A DNA stretch of 11,828 nucleotides from Firmicutes bacterium CAG:95 (GCA_000438155.1 FR902911.1:10521-22348); one strand, 5' to 3'; shown: positions 1 to 6,383, counted from the stretch's first letter. The notes: generated by a model from the letters alone, not told the origin. Translations and numbers: made by a program.

Positions 1-136
1 TCAGCAGGAACACGCCGTAGACCTTACACATCACGCTGACCCCCATCTGCGGCCAGATCAGCAATACTGCTCCTACCAGAATGGAACACACTATCAACAA
101 CAAATATATATTTTTTATCATCTTCAAATTTTTCAT
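1..136 (-). CDS. DUF308/HdeD-like small membrane protein, N-terminal part only (runs off the left edge)
   Basis: The minus-strand frame opens with ATG at 134-136 behind a strong SD (GGAGG at 146-150, 9 bases before the ATG) and stays open for 45 codons to the window edge. The peptide starts with a short basic stretch (MKNLKMIKN) and then one hydrophobic segment at about residues 10-27, ending in Trp28-Pro29. Next comes a stretch running into a second hydrophobic segment. A first helix closed by a WP motif is typical of the DUF308/HdeD membrane family, which in enterobacteria is linked to acid resistance but is mostly uncharacterised in Firmicutes. The rest of the gene lies outside the window, so length and C-terminal features are unknown. 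It is divergent from the degV-family gene, sharing a 189-bp intergenic region. The family call rests on 45 residues and is tentative; that this is a real membrane-protein gene start is fairly secure. Confidence 0.6.
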   Translation of the reverse strand, partial: MKNLKMIKNIYLLLIVCSILVGAVLLIWPQMGVSVMCKVYGVFLL

Positions 137-246
137 TTCTATCCGCCTCCTTCACTGTCAAGTAGAGAATAACCTATTTCTTTCCTCTATCCTATGGACA
201 AAGAAACACTTACGTCCTAAATTTCAGGCATTCCTTGAAAAATGTC

Positions 247-262
247 TGATTTTGCAAAATCA
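247..262. promoter_or_regulatory. 16-bp perfect palindrome, candidate operator
   Basis: TGATTTTGCAAAATCA is its own reverse complement over all 16 bases. It ends one base before the -35 of the degV-family promoter and lies in the shared divergent region with the DUF308-like gene. This position suits a repressor or activator site; the protein that would bind it is not evident from sequence. Confidence 0.45.
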
Positions 263-263
263 C

Positions 264-292
264 TTGACATAGTTTCACTTACTACATAAAAT
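264..292 (+). promoter_or_regulatory. Sigma-A-type promoter of the degV-family gene
   Basis: TTGACA (264-269), a 17-bp spacer, then TAAAAT (287-292): a perfect -35 and a 5/6 -10. The predicted start near 299 leaves a short leader of about 27 nt before the ATG at 326, with the SD-like AGGTAGGA at 311-318. Confidence 0.75.
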
Positions 293-325
293 GGAGAAGA
301 AAATAATTATAGGTAGGACGAAGAT

Positions 326-1222
326 ATGTTTCAGATCATTGTAGATTCCGCAGCAAACATTCCCGCAGAACTTGTTAAGCAGTATCATATTAAGGTACTT
401 TCCTTTGTTAATTATGTGAATGGAGAAAAGCTGATATGCTTTGATCCAGAGCTGACTTATGAAGAGGAACGTGAGAAGGGTAAGACCTATTATGACGCCA
501 TGCGCAACGGTGCCGATGTCAAGACAAGCCTCATCAGTACCGGAGACTTTGAAGCCGCTTTCCGTAAGGTTATGGAAGACGGTGAGGATGTGTTATATTT
601 TTCCTTAAGCAAGAATATCAGCGGCACCTATAACTCTGCCCGGATTGCCATGGAAGAGCTGATGGAGAATCCTCCGATGGGACGCAAAATCCGGATTATC
701 GATGCCTTAAATGCTTCTCTTGCACAGGGAATTCTCGCCATCTATGCAAGCGAAATGCGTGACAGGGGAATGGAAATTGACGAAGTTTATGACATACTCA
801 AAACCTATCCGGCTAAAATGAACGGCGTTTTCACCGTAGGTGATTTAAAATATCTTGCTAAAACAGGCCGTCTTTCCGGTTCTGCAGCTTTTGTTGGAAA
901 CATTTTGAACATCAAACCGATTCTTCGTGGAAATAAGGACGGCTACATTGTACAGTTTAAGAAATGCCGTGGACGTAAGGCAGCCTTAAATGCACTGGTT
1001 TCTTTAGTCTGTGATAACATCGTAGATCCTGAAAATCAGATCATCGGCATTGCCCATGCCGATGCGTATGAGGATTCTCTTTATGTGATGGAAGAAATAA
1101 AGAAGCGTGTGAAGCTGCGGGGCTTCATCAACACTTCTTATGATTACTGTACCGGAAGCCATGTCGGCCCCGATACAATTGCATTATTCTTTATGGCAAA
1201 GGATCGTGAGCTTGGCGCTTAA
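326..1222 (+). CDS. DegV family fatty-acid-binding protein
   Basis: 298 residues, the normal length for the DegV (EDD) fold. DegV-type proteins (FakB in staphylococci) bind a fatty acid in a buried pocket and in some species present it to the FakA kinase for phosphorylation; no fakA-like gene is in view, so the partner is unknown. Visible hallmarks are the N-terminal IIVDSAANIP (4-13, equivalent to the usual DS.(S/A)(D/N)LP), TSLISTGDF (67-75), YFSLSKNISGTYNSA (91-105, the serine-rich lipid head-group region), the IIDALNASLAQG segment (124-135), GDLKYLAKTGRLSG (172-185), NIKPIL (195-200) and the C-terminal GSHVGPDTIALFF (277-289). The ATG at 326 has an SD-like AGGTAGGA and a near-consensus promoter. 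The 3' end overlaps the convergent TetR-type gene by 32 bp. A cytoplasmic role in lipid supply is a family-level inference. Confidence 0.93.
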   Translation: MFQIIVDSAANIPAELVKQYHIKVLSFVNYVNGEKLICFDPELTYEEEREKGKTYYDAMRNGADVKTSLISTGDFEAAFRKVMEDGEDVLYFSLSKNISGTYNSARIAMEELMENPPMGRKIRIIDALNASLAQGILAIYASEMRDRGMEIDEVYDILKTYPAKMNGVFTVGDLKYLAKTGRLSGSAAFVGNILNIKPILRGNKDGYIVQFKKCRGRKAALNALVSLVCDNIVDPENQIIGIAHADAYEDSLYVMEEIKKRVKLRGFINTSYDYCTGSHVGPDTIALFFMAKDRELGA

Positions 1223-1799
1223 ACACCGAAGCTCCCGGATGCTGCTCGGCAAGACACCCCTGCAACAGGATCTTCACGGTAGCCTGATAGGACATGGACC
1301 ATTGTTCAATGAGATGGTCCTTTTTTGCCGGCATTTTTTCCTTAATCCACCGGAGCATCATTCCAATCAGCGAATTACTGTAAAAGTCCACAATAAACTT
1401 GATCTCCTCTTCCGGCACATCCATCCCTTCTGCTTCCTTCTGCACATGCTTCATGACAAAGGCTTCCGTGACCGTATAAAAATAATTTGATATCAGCTCC
1501 CGGTTCTTCGAAGTATACAGATGCCCGATTGCTTTCCGGTAATTCAAAACCAGATGATACTTATGCAGCAGTTCCTCATAAAAAGAGGCTTCTGCATCCT
1601 CTTCCTTCAAAGACTGCTCTGTTTCATATTCAATTAATGCATCGAGCACCTCATAAATATCACTGAAATAGTAATAAAAGGTATTCCGGTTGATTTCACA
1701 TCTTTCACAGATATCCTTGACCGTGATCTTATCGATGGATTTTTCTTCCAGTAATTTAAGCAGGCAGAGCATAATCGCCTGTCTGGTATATTTCGCCAT
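1191..1799 (-). CDS. TetR/AcrR family transcriptional regulator
   Basis: 202 residues from the ATG at 1797-1799 (206 if the in-frame TTG at 1809-1811 is used). I prefer the ATG because MAKYTRQAIM is a typical start of this regulator type; neither start has a strong SD. The N-terminal DNA-binding domain is clear: helix 1 at about residues 3-20, then KITVKDICERCEINRNTFYYYF (24-45), the TetR helix-turn-helix with its usual NRNTFYYYF recognition helix. The all-alpha C-terminal half (about 60-195) would hold the ligand and dimer surface. The pattern resembles the group that includes DhaS-like regulators with a TetR_C_8-type C-terminus, but the inducer cannot be read from sequence. The gene converges on degV and overlaps it by 32 bp. 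Palindromes over its own promoter suggest autorepression. Target genes beyond itself are unknown. Confidence 0.9.
   Translation of the reverse strand: MAKYTRQAIMLCLLKLLEEKSIDKITVKDICERCEINRNTFYYYFSDIYEVLDALIEYETEQSLKEEDAEASFYEELLHKYHLVLNYRKAIGHLYTSKNRELISNYFYTVTEAFVMKHVQKEAEGMDVPEEEIKFIVDFYSNSLIGMMLRWIKEKMPAKKDHLIEQWSMSYQATVKILLQGCLAEQHPGASVFKRQAHDPLP
1296..1326 (+). terminator. Intrinsic terminator of the degV-family gene, inside the convergent tetR coding region
   Basis: Perfect 7-bp stem GGACCAT (1296-1302) / ATGGTCC (1314-1320), 11-nt loop, then six T (1321-1326). It starts 73 bases after the degV-family stop. Read on the minus strand there is no T-tract after the stem, so it should stop only plus-strand transcripts and let tetR through. 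Confidence 0.75.
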
Positions 1800-1849
1800 A
1801 TGTACCCACAACTTTCTAATCGGATTGTTTTCCTGTTTCCTCGTTATGT

Positions 1850-1869
1850 TTCTGTCAGAACAATATTGT
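1850..1869. promoter_or_regulatory. Two abutting palindromes over the tetR -10 and start site, candidate autoregulatory operator
   Basis: TTCTG-T-CAGAA (1850-1860) and ACAATATTGT (1860-1869) sit side by side. The second covers the -10 hexamer at 1865-1870 and the first covers the predicted transcription start near 1858. This is where a TetR-family repressor commonly binds to control itself. Binding is inferred from position only. Confidence 0.4.
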
Positions 1870-1893
1870 ACCTATTTTCCTTCTTTTTTTCAA
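1865..1893 (-). promoter_or_regulatory. Sigma-A-type promoter of the tetR gene
   Basis: On the minus strand TTGAAA (1888-1893), 17-bp spacer, TACAAT (1865-1870): each hexamer matches consensus at 5/6. The predicted start near 1858 gives a leader of about 59 nt to the ATG at 1799. Confidence 0.65.
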
Positions 1894-1975
1894 CTGTTTC
1901 TGCACTTCTTGTTTCTGTGCTTCTTTATTTCTATACTTCTTCTAGTTCTATGCTTCTTCTGTTTCTATGCTTCTT
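1894..1975. repeat. Degenerate ~17-bp tandem repeat, about five units
   Basis: On the plus strand the units are at 1894-1910, 1911-1925, 1926-1941, 1942-1958 and 1959-1975, each ending in CTTCTT; the two 17-bp units next to the deacylase gene are CTAGTTCTATGCTTCTT and CTGTTTCTATGCTTCTT. The minus strand is almost all purine (AAGAAGCATAGAAACAG type). The last unit contains the stop codon of the YbaK-type gene (1965-1967), and the first abuts the -35 of the tetR promoter. This array is what fills the 165 bp between those two genes. Confidence 0.7.
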
Positions 1976-2435
1976 CCTTGCAGACATCGATCCAGCCCTG
2001 TGCATCTGCAGCTTTTTCAAGTTCCGGGATCGTGAATCTTACTGCGCTGTGATCGTCCCCTGCTGCCGGATACACCATTTCAAACTTCTTAAGACTTTCA
2101 TCCAGGTATACGATAACGCCCTCATTTACGCCAAACGGACAGACGCCGCCGGGTGCATGGCCGACCTTTTCTTCCACCTCTTCAAAGGGGATCATCTTCG
2201 CTTTCACATGGAAGGTATCCTTATATTTCCGGTTATCCACCTTCGCCGTCCCTTCGGTCAGAATCAGAACCACCTGATCCCCCTGTAAAAAGGACATGGT
2301 CTTTGCAATCATTCCGGGCTGTACACCAAGTGCCTGCGCGGCCAGTGCCACTGTTGCCGTGGACTCCTCTAACGTAATGACATGATCCAAAAATCCTTTA
2401 CTTTCTAAATACGCTTCCGCTTTCTGTAACGACAT
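1965..2435 (-). CDS. YbaK/EbsC-type aminoacyl-tRNA deacylase (trans-editing protein)
   Basis: 156 residues, the usual length for a free-standing YbaK/ProX-like (INS superfamily) domain. These proteins hydrolyse mischarged aminoacyl-tRNAs, for example Cys- or Ala-tRNA(Pro), in the cytoplasm. Seen in sequence: AKTMSF (44-49), with the lysine (K45) at the position of the family's key lysine; the substrate-pocket loop GTAKVDNRKY (62-71); GHAPGGVCPFGV (92-103), the family signature with its GG-V-PFG core; and PAAGDDHSAVRFT (123-135), matching the family's final catalytic loop. Which tRNA and amino acid it edits cannot be told. The ATG (2433-2435) has a strong SD, GGGAGGA at 2441-2447, placed inside the end of the upstream nuclease gene; the two genes overlap by 31 bp in different frames, so translation is probably coupled. 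No aminoacyl-tRNA synthetase gene is in the window. Confidence 0.88.
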   Translation of the reverse strand: MSLQKAEAYLESKGFLDHVITLEESTATVALAAQALGVQPGMIAKTMSFLQGDQVVLILTEGTAKVDNRKYKDTFHVKAKMIPFEEVEEKVGHAPGGVCPFGVNEGVIVYLDESLKKFEMVYPAAGDDHSAVRFTIPELEKAADAQGWIDVCKEEA

Positions 2436-3364
2436 GATGCTCCTCCCTTCTTCTTCCGTTCTGCCTTACGGTACTCTGTCAGAGTCTTCGCTATCGTATT
2501 ATAATCCCGTTCAAACAAAATGTCACTGATTTGTCTGCTTAATATCTCCTCTGGAATCCTTTCCGGGACACGTTCCAGAATCTTGTCCACCACAAACCGC
2601 TTGCTCTTTTCCTTGTACTTCGGCATGGCTAACCACTCCTGAATTGTGGCAAGCTCCGGACGCCACAGAATCTGCATCTTCCTCTCCCATTTCCGCTTCG
2701 GATTCTCCTTCGGAAACCGCAGGAAATAAAAGTCTGCTTTTCCATTCATCTGCTCCACCGTAACAATGCCCCAGTAATCCGGCACGTGTTCTTCGATATG
2801 CATGGCATGCGTGGAACCCACAACCACGATATTGTAATCATAGTATTGATCGTAATCCTTTACCTGCCTTTTGAGCCTTGCATAGGTATCCGCATCACTT
2901 TTAATCTCGATGCCATAAAGACATTCCGGCGCCACCATCACAAGATCTGCCCGCGACCGTCCCATGGTCTTTTCTTCCAGAATACGGACCTTTCCATAGG
3001 TTTCCTCCAGAAACTCAAATAAGGGTTCCCGGATATCTTTATCTTTCAGGACCCCGGAGCTTTTTTCCTCAGACGAAACAGCCTGCTCCGGATGCTCCTC
3101 CTGCAGTTCCCTCTGCTCTTCCTCATACTCCTTACACAGCTCCTGTTTACGCTTGCGTGAAAGCTGCTTGATGCGGTACTCATCCTTCATGGCTTCTTCC
3201 TTCGTTGCATGCTCCTTCGCATAGACAAGCTCTACCGGGAGTCTTGGCTTCGTATATTTCGCACCTTTTCCATTGTTGTGTGCCTTTATGCGCTTATTCA
3301 GATCATTCGTCCAACCCGTGTAAAGCGTTCCGTCACTGCACTGAACGATATAAGTATAATTCAT
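2405..3364 (-). CDS. GIY-YIG nuclease fused to a PD-(D/E)XK-like (sce7726-type) nuclease domain
   Basis: 319 residues, about three times a stand-alone YhbQ/UPF0213-type GIY-YIG protein (~90). Residues 1-80 are a complete GIY-YIG domain: YTYIVQC (3-9) and LYTGWT (14-19) as the GIY and YIG strands, Arg25 and His29 in the next helix, GAKYT (34-38), and Glu62 as the likely metal ligand. A charged Glu-rich linker (about 81-107) follows. Residues 108-205 look like a restriction-like fold: RAD (138-140) and GIEIK (151-155), giving Asp140, Glu153 and Lys155 as a D-ExK site, then a QV.DYDQYYDYNIVVVG stretch (167-183) of the kind seen in the sce7726 family. Residues 220-319 are basic and helical, without a motif I recognise. 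ATG at 3364 has the SD AAGGTGG. The role is unknown; DNA repair or defence are possible. A terminator lies directly before its SD, and the end overlaps the YbaK-type gene. Confidence 0.85.
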   Translation of the reverse strand: MNYTYIVQCSDGTLYTGWTNDLNKRIKAHNNGKGAKYTKPRLPVELVYAKEHATKEEAMKDEYRIKQLSRKRKQELCKEYEEEQRELQEEHPEQAVSSEEKSSGVLKDKDIREPLFEFLEETYGKVRILEEKTMGRSRADLVMVAPECLYGIEIKSDADTYARLKRQVKDYDQYYDYNIVVVGSTHAMHIEEHVPDYWGIVTVEQMNGKADFYFLRFPKENPKRKWERKMQILWRPELATIQEWLAMPKYKEKSKRFVVDKILERVPERIPEEILSRQISDILFERDYNTIAKTLTEYRKAERKKKGGASCRYRKRKRI

Positions 3365-3380
3365 GGTCTGTCCACCTTCT

Positions 3381-3406
3381 AAAAAGGCGGTGCCGAAGCA
3401 CCGCCT
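3381..3406 (-). terminator. Strong intrinsic terminator after the phosphatase gene, immediately upstream of the nuclease SD
   Basis: On the minus strand AGGCGGTGC (3398-3406) and GCACCGCCT (3385-3393) form a perfect 9-bp GC-rich stem closed by a TTCG tetraloop, followed by TTTTT (3381-3385). It ends only 16 bases before the nuclease ATG at 3364, too close for a separate promoter, so nuclease mRNA must pass through it. It may therefore be a partial terminator or an attenuator. Confidence 0.85.
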
Positions 3407-3419
3407 GAGCTTACCCGTT

Positions 3420-3467
3420 TTATTTCGGGTTTTTCACCTGATCTCCAACAAACCCATAATCGCACAT
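3420..3467 (-). CDS. Possible 15-residue leader peptide upstream of the nuclease terminator
   Basis: On the minus strand an ATG at 3465-3467 opens a 15-codon frame, MCDYGFVGDQVKNPK, ending in TAA at 3420-3422. An SD-like AGAAGG sits 7 bases before the ATG. The frame ends 13 bases before the terminator stem, and its last codons take part in a small ACCCG/CGGGT hairpin (3413-3417/3426-3430). The layout resembles an attenuator leader peptide. There is no run of one amino acid that would tell what is sensed. It may also be a chance frame; I recognise no homologue. Confidence 0.35.
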   Translation of the reverse strand: MCDYGFVGDQVKNPK

Positions 3468-3508
3468 CCTACCGCCTTCTGCAAGAGGCTTCCTCGTACA
3501 AAAAGCAA

Positions 3509-5110
3509 TTATTCCCCGGTCTTAGCTGCTTCCGGTCCGTAATAGGTCAGTGCCAGCATCGTAATATCATCGAACTGCGGAGCCTCCTGTACAAAGCTCT
3601 GGATTTCTTCCTTCATTTCATGAAGAAGCCCCTCACACCCTTCCGCAGCATGCCGGTTCAGTGCCTCCACCATCCGGTCTGTCCGGTAAAGCTCCTTCTG
3701 TGCGTTCGTTGCTTCCGGCACTCCATCCGTATAAACAAACAGCATATCTCCGGGTACGAAACTGATTTCATAATCCCGGTATCCGGAATCCTCCATTCCG
3801 GCCAGAACGAATCCATGCTTATCCTTGAACAGCTCGAATTCTCCTCCGGCACGTTTCAGTACGGGATACTCATGTCCTGCGTTGGCAGCCGTCATCAGGC
3901 CGGTTGTCAGATCCAGGATGCCAAGCCATACGGTTACGAACATTTCCTCTTCGTTATTTTCACATAACTGATTATTTACAAAAGCAAGAATCTCTGCCGG
4001 CGTTCCTCCCATCAGGGCACGGTTCTTAATCAGGGTCTTCGCAATTACCATGAAGAGAGCCGCCGGTACGCCCTTGCCCGATACATCGGCAATCACGACA
4101 CCAAGGTGTGAAGAATCGATCAGGAAGAAGTCATAGAAGTCCCCGCCAACCTCCTTCGCCGGATGCATCGTTGCATAAATGTCCACATCCTTCCGATCCG
4201 GGAATGGAGGGAAAATACTTGGCAGCATATTCGCCTGAATTCTCGTTGCTACAGAAAGCTCTGCACCGATTCTCTCCTTCTCGGCAGTGACCTCGGAAAG
4301 CCTGCGGATGTAGTCCCCGACTTCCTCATACATCCTCTCAAAGGATCGGGCAAGCTCTTCAATCTCGTCCCCTGTATGTACATCAATCCGGAATACCTCT
4401 CCGGATGCCAGATTGCTTACCATCTCTCCGGATGCCTTGTTTAACAGGCTGATCGGATGAATCAGCCTTTGTCTTACCACGGCAAAGAGTCCGGCGCTGA
4501 AAACCAGAATCACCAACACGATATTGATGCTCGCTGCAAAGATAAATTTTGCAATTGACTGCCAGACACCGGGCATCGAAATATCCACGCCGACAAGTGC
4601 CACAGGATCACCGTTACTGTTATAAACAGGGGCAACCACCGATGTGATAAAGCCATAGGTTTCATCCATGGAAACCAGTGCACGCTCCTCCGGCTCCTTC
4701 TGGAAGGCCGCAAAGGAAACCTCCTTACCACCCTTCATATAATCCTCGTGGTCACCTAATTCACAGGCTCCCTCCTCCTCATTTGCATCCCAGATATAAA
4801 CAAGATCATCTTCATAAGGCACATAGACATAATAATATTTAAGATCTGAATAGTCCTGGCTGGCATTTAAAAAATCCTCCACCTGCTCATAATACTCATC
4901 CTTCTGTAAGGTCGTTAAGTACCCTTCGATCCTGTCTCCATCAATATAAGCTGCTGCCGTCTTTGCATAGGCAAACGCCTGTCTGCGTGACCTCTCCAGC
5001 GCATCCTCCCGGTACCGCACCACGACTGCAATACAGGTGGATACAATAATAAGCAGTGAAAATACCACCATCAATATGATTACTTTGGTTCCTAATTTCC
5101 GTTTTTTCAT
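3509..5110 (-). CDS. RsbU/SpoIIE-like PP2C serine phosphatase with extracytoplasmic sensor and HAMP
   Basis: 533 residues. Order: short basic N-terminus; TM1 (about 9-31); an extracytoplasmic sensor of about 150 residues (32-185) whose end, PVYNSNGDPVALVGVDI (161-177), is typical of a Cache-like fold; TM2 (about 187-212); HAMP (about 212-265); a helical linker with EKERIGAELSVATRIQANMLP (277-297); and a PPM phosphatase domain (about 305-523). The metal-binding acids are all present: GGDFYD (Asp324), ADVSGKG (Asp342), YTDG (Asp462) and FDDIT (Asp514/515), so it should be active. Relatives dephosphorylate an anti-anti-sigma protein to free a sigma factor; no such partner gene is in the window. 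ATG 5110 has the SD AAAGGAAG. It starts 84 bp after the acyltransferase-like gene, with no clear promoter or terminator between, so co-transcription is likely. A terminator follows at 3381-3406. Confidence 0.93.
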   Translation of the reverse strand: MKKRKLGTKVIILMVVFSLLIIVSTCIAVVVRYREDALERSRRQAFAYAKTAAAYIDGDRIEGYLTTLQKDEYYEQVEDFLNASQDYSDLKYYYVYVPYEDDLVYIWDANEEEGACELGDHEDYMKGGKEVSFAAFQKEPEERALVSMDETYGFITSVVAPVYNSNGDPVALVGVDISMPGVWQSIAKFIFAASINIVLVILVFSAGLFAVVRQRLIHPISLLNKASGEMVSNLASGEVFRIDVHTGDEIEELARSFERMYEEVGDYIRRLSEVTAEKERIGAELSVATRIQANMLPSIFPPFPDRKDVDIYATMHPAKEVGGDFYDFFLIDSSHLGVVIADVSGKGVPAALFMVIAKTLIKNRALMGGTPAEILAFVNNQLCENNEEEMFVTVWLGILDLTTGLMTAANAGHEYPVLKRAGGEFELFKDKHGFVLAGMEDSGYRDYEISFVPGDMLFVYTDGVPEATNAQKELYRTDRMVEALNRHAAEGCEGLLHEMKEEIQSFVQEAPQFDDITMLALTYYGPEAAKTGE

Positions 5111-5194
5111 AATTTTCTTCCTTTAATTTCCTGTTTCTTCCGCATCGTGTTGCTCTATCTGATATTTTTATCATTATCCGGCTTCCGGAATTCC

Positions 5195-6316
5195 TTACTT
5201 TCTGAAAACTGCCTTCTTCCACTTATGCATCCACAGATCCGCAAGCACAAGCGAAACTACCGTTACCAGTACCGCAAGAACCAGAATCCCCGGCATCGGA
5301 AGAATCTGTGTCCCACGGATGAGATACAGTCCCAAATACACGATGCCCGCAACGAACAGCCAATGGATAAAATAAAAGGCGGTCATATCTGCACCGATCC
5401 GGTAAGCTGCTGCAACTGCCTTCTGTGGCAGATGCTTTCCGATAAAGTAATAAATCCCGTACATTCCGATCGCAGTCACCAGACAGATTAATACATCCGG
5501 CGTCGTCACATGATAATAGCACGACTCTCCCAGTCCGAACATACCGATCCGGTTTCTGATACGAAGCACATAATAAGGAACCGCCACAAGCAGGCAGACC
5601 GGTACTGCCATCCGGTAAAACAGATCCTTGTCCTTCATACGCTTCAGAAGCTTGCCAAAGACATATCCGCTTACGGGCATGATCAGCCAGTTCAGATACA
5701 CGAAATACGAAAGCACCTCCCCGGCTGCGTCCTCCACGCCGACAAAATACCCAAGTATCATATTCCCGGGCACAGATCCTACATCCACTCCGTTAAGCAG
5801 GGTTCCTATGATCGAACAGAGCAGGGCAATCCCCACCATGACTCCATCCTTTAGTTTTAACTTAAGGAACAGGGCAATGGTCATCAGCGCCAGTCCCGCG
5901 AACTGAAAAATATCATTATTAAAGGTCTGGTACAGGATCGGGTCGAGGTACCTTTCGGTATCTCCTGAAATTGCGTACCCGATCAGATCCGGTATCGTAT
6001 ACCGGCATAGATTTAAGACAAATCCAAGAATGAAAATAAAAATTCCTCTGTGGAAAATATCCTTCCACCCCTGTCTCCTGCTGTAAACAAGACAGGCTCC
6101 CATCGCAAACATCAGCCCCGGTGCAATCATCGGTCCTCCGATGACGGAATCAAATACATACGGAAGCCCTGTAGAAAGGGCTTCCTCCGGTACACAGTCA
6201 ATGGTAATATGTACGGCAGCCACCATAAGTACGAAAACCACCTTGGCAAGGTCAATTTCCATCTGCCTTCCACTGTTTACATTTTCTTTTGCAAAGATCT
6301 GATTTATTAATTCCAT
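5195..6316 (-). CDS. Polytopic membrane acyltransferase-like protein (acyltransferase-3/HGSNAT-like)
   Basis: 373 residues with about ten hydrophobic segments. The first helix carries the family-type pattern REMEID-like then LAKVVFVLMVAAVHI (23-37), with His36 at the place of the conserved acyltransferase histidine; a second membrane histidine occurs in FYFIHWL (314-320). Short basic loops (SRRQGWK at 79-85, KLLKRMKDKD at 222-231) lie between helices. Proteins of this type move acyl groups, usually acetyl, across the membrane onto sugars or cell-envelope polymers; the acceptor here cannot be told, and an HGSNAT/DUF1624-type or OpgC-type assignment is equally possible. ATG 6316 has a G-rich SD (GGGGGA, 6 bases before the start). 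A promoter is predicted at 6349-6377. The phosphatase gene follows 84 bp downstream on the same strand. No truncation seen. Confidence 0.78.
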   Translation of the reverse strand: MELINQIFAKENVNSGRQMEIDLAKVVFVLMVAAVHITIDCVPEEALSTGLPYVFDSVIGGPMIAPGLMFAMGACLVYSRRQGWKDIFHRGIFIFILGFVLNLCRYTIPDLIGYAISGDTERYLDPILYQTFNNDIFQFAGLALMTIALFLKLKLKDGVMVGIALLCSIIGTLLNGVDVGSVPGNMILGYFVGVEDAAGEVLSYFVYLNWLIMPVSGYVFGKLLKRMKDKDLFYRMAVPVCLLVAVPYYVLRIRNRIGMFGLGESCYYHVTTPDVLICLVTAIGMYGIYYFIGKHLPQKAVAAAYRIGADMTAFYFIHWLFVAGIVYLGLYLIRGTQILPMPGILVLAVLVTVVSLVLADLWMHKWKKAVFRK

Positions 6317-6327
6317 AAAAATCCCCC

Positions 6328-6383
6328 ACAGACTTTTTCTTATTTACTACCATACTCACTTTTCCCTCATTTTGCAAGTCTGT
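6328..6383. repeat. 8-bp inverted repeats flanking the acyltransferase promoter
   Basis: ACAGACTT (6328-6335) and AAGTCTGT (6376-6383) are exact inverted copies 40 bp apart. The outer copy overlaps the -35 of the predicted promoter and the inner one lies just after the predicted start. They could be two half-sites for one regulator or chance. Confidence 0.35.
6349..6377 (-). promoter_or_regulatory. Probable promoter of the acyltransferase-like gene
   Basis: On the minus strand TTGCAA (6372-6377), 17-bp spacer, TATGGT (6349-6354); each hexamer matches at 4/6. The predicted start near 6342 leaves a leader of about 25 nt to the ATG at 6316. Confidence 0.45.

Noticed and set aside
156..161. TTGACA on the minus strand upstream of the DUF308-like gene
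   Set aside because: A -10 at proper spacing would fall on the SD and start codon, so it cannot drive that gene.
81..272. 63-codon plus-strand frame
   Set aside because: It runs antisense over the DUF308-like start, ends inside the degV promoter, and has no SD; unlikely peptide composition.
1690..2288. Plus-strand frames of 120 and 162 codons rich in Phe, Leu and Ser
   Set aside because: These read the complement of the purine-rich array and of the tetR and YbaK-type genes; no SD, and the opposite strand has clear conserved domains.
3413..3430. ACCCG/CGGGT hairpin followed by TTTTT on the plus strand as a terminator
   Set aside because: Five-bp stem with an 8-nt loop and no plus-strand gene upstream to terminate; more likely part of the minus-strand leader.
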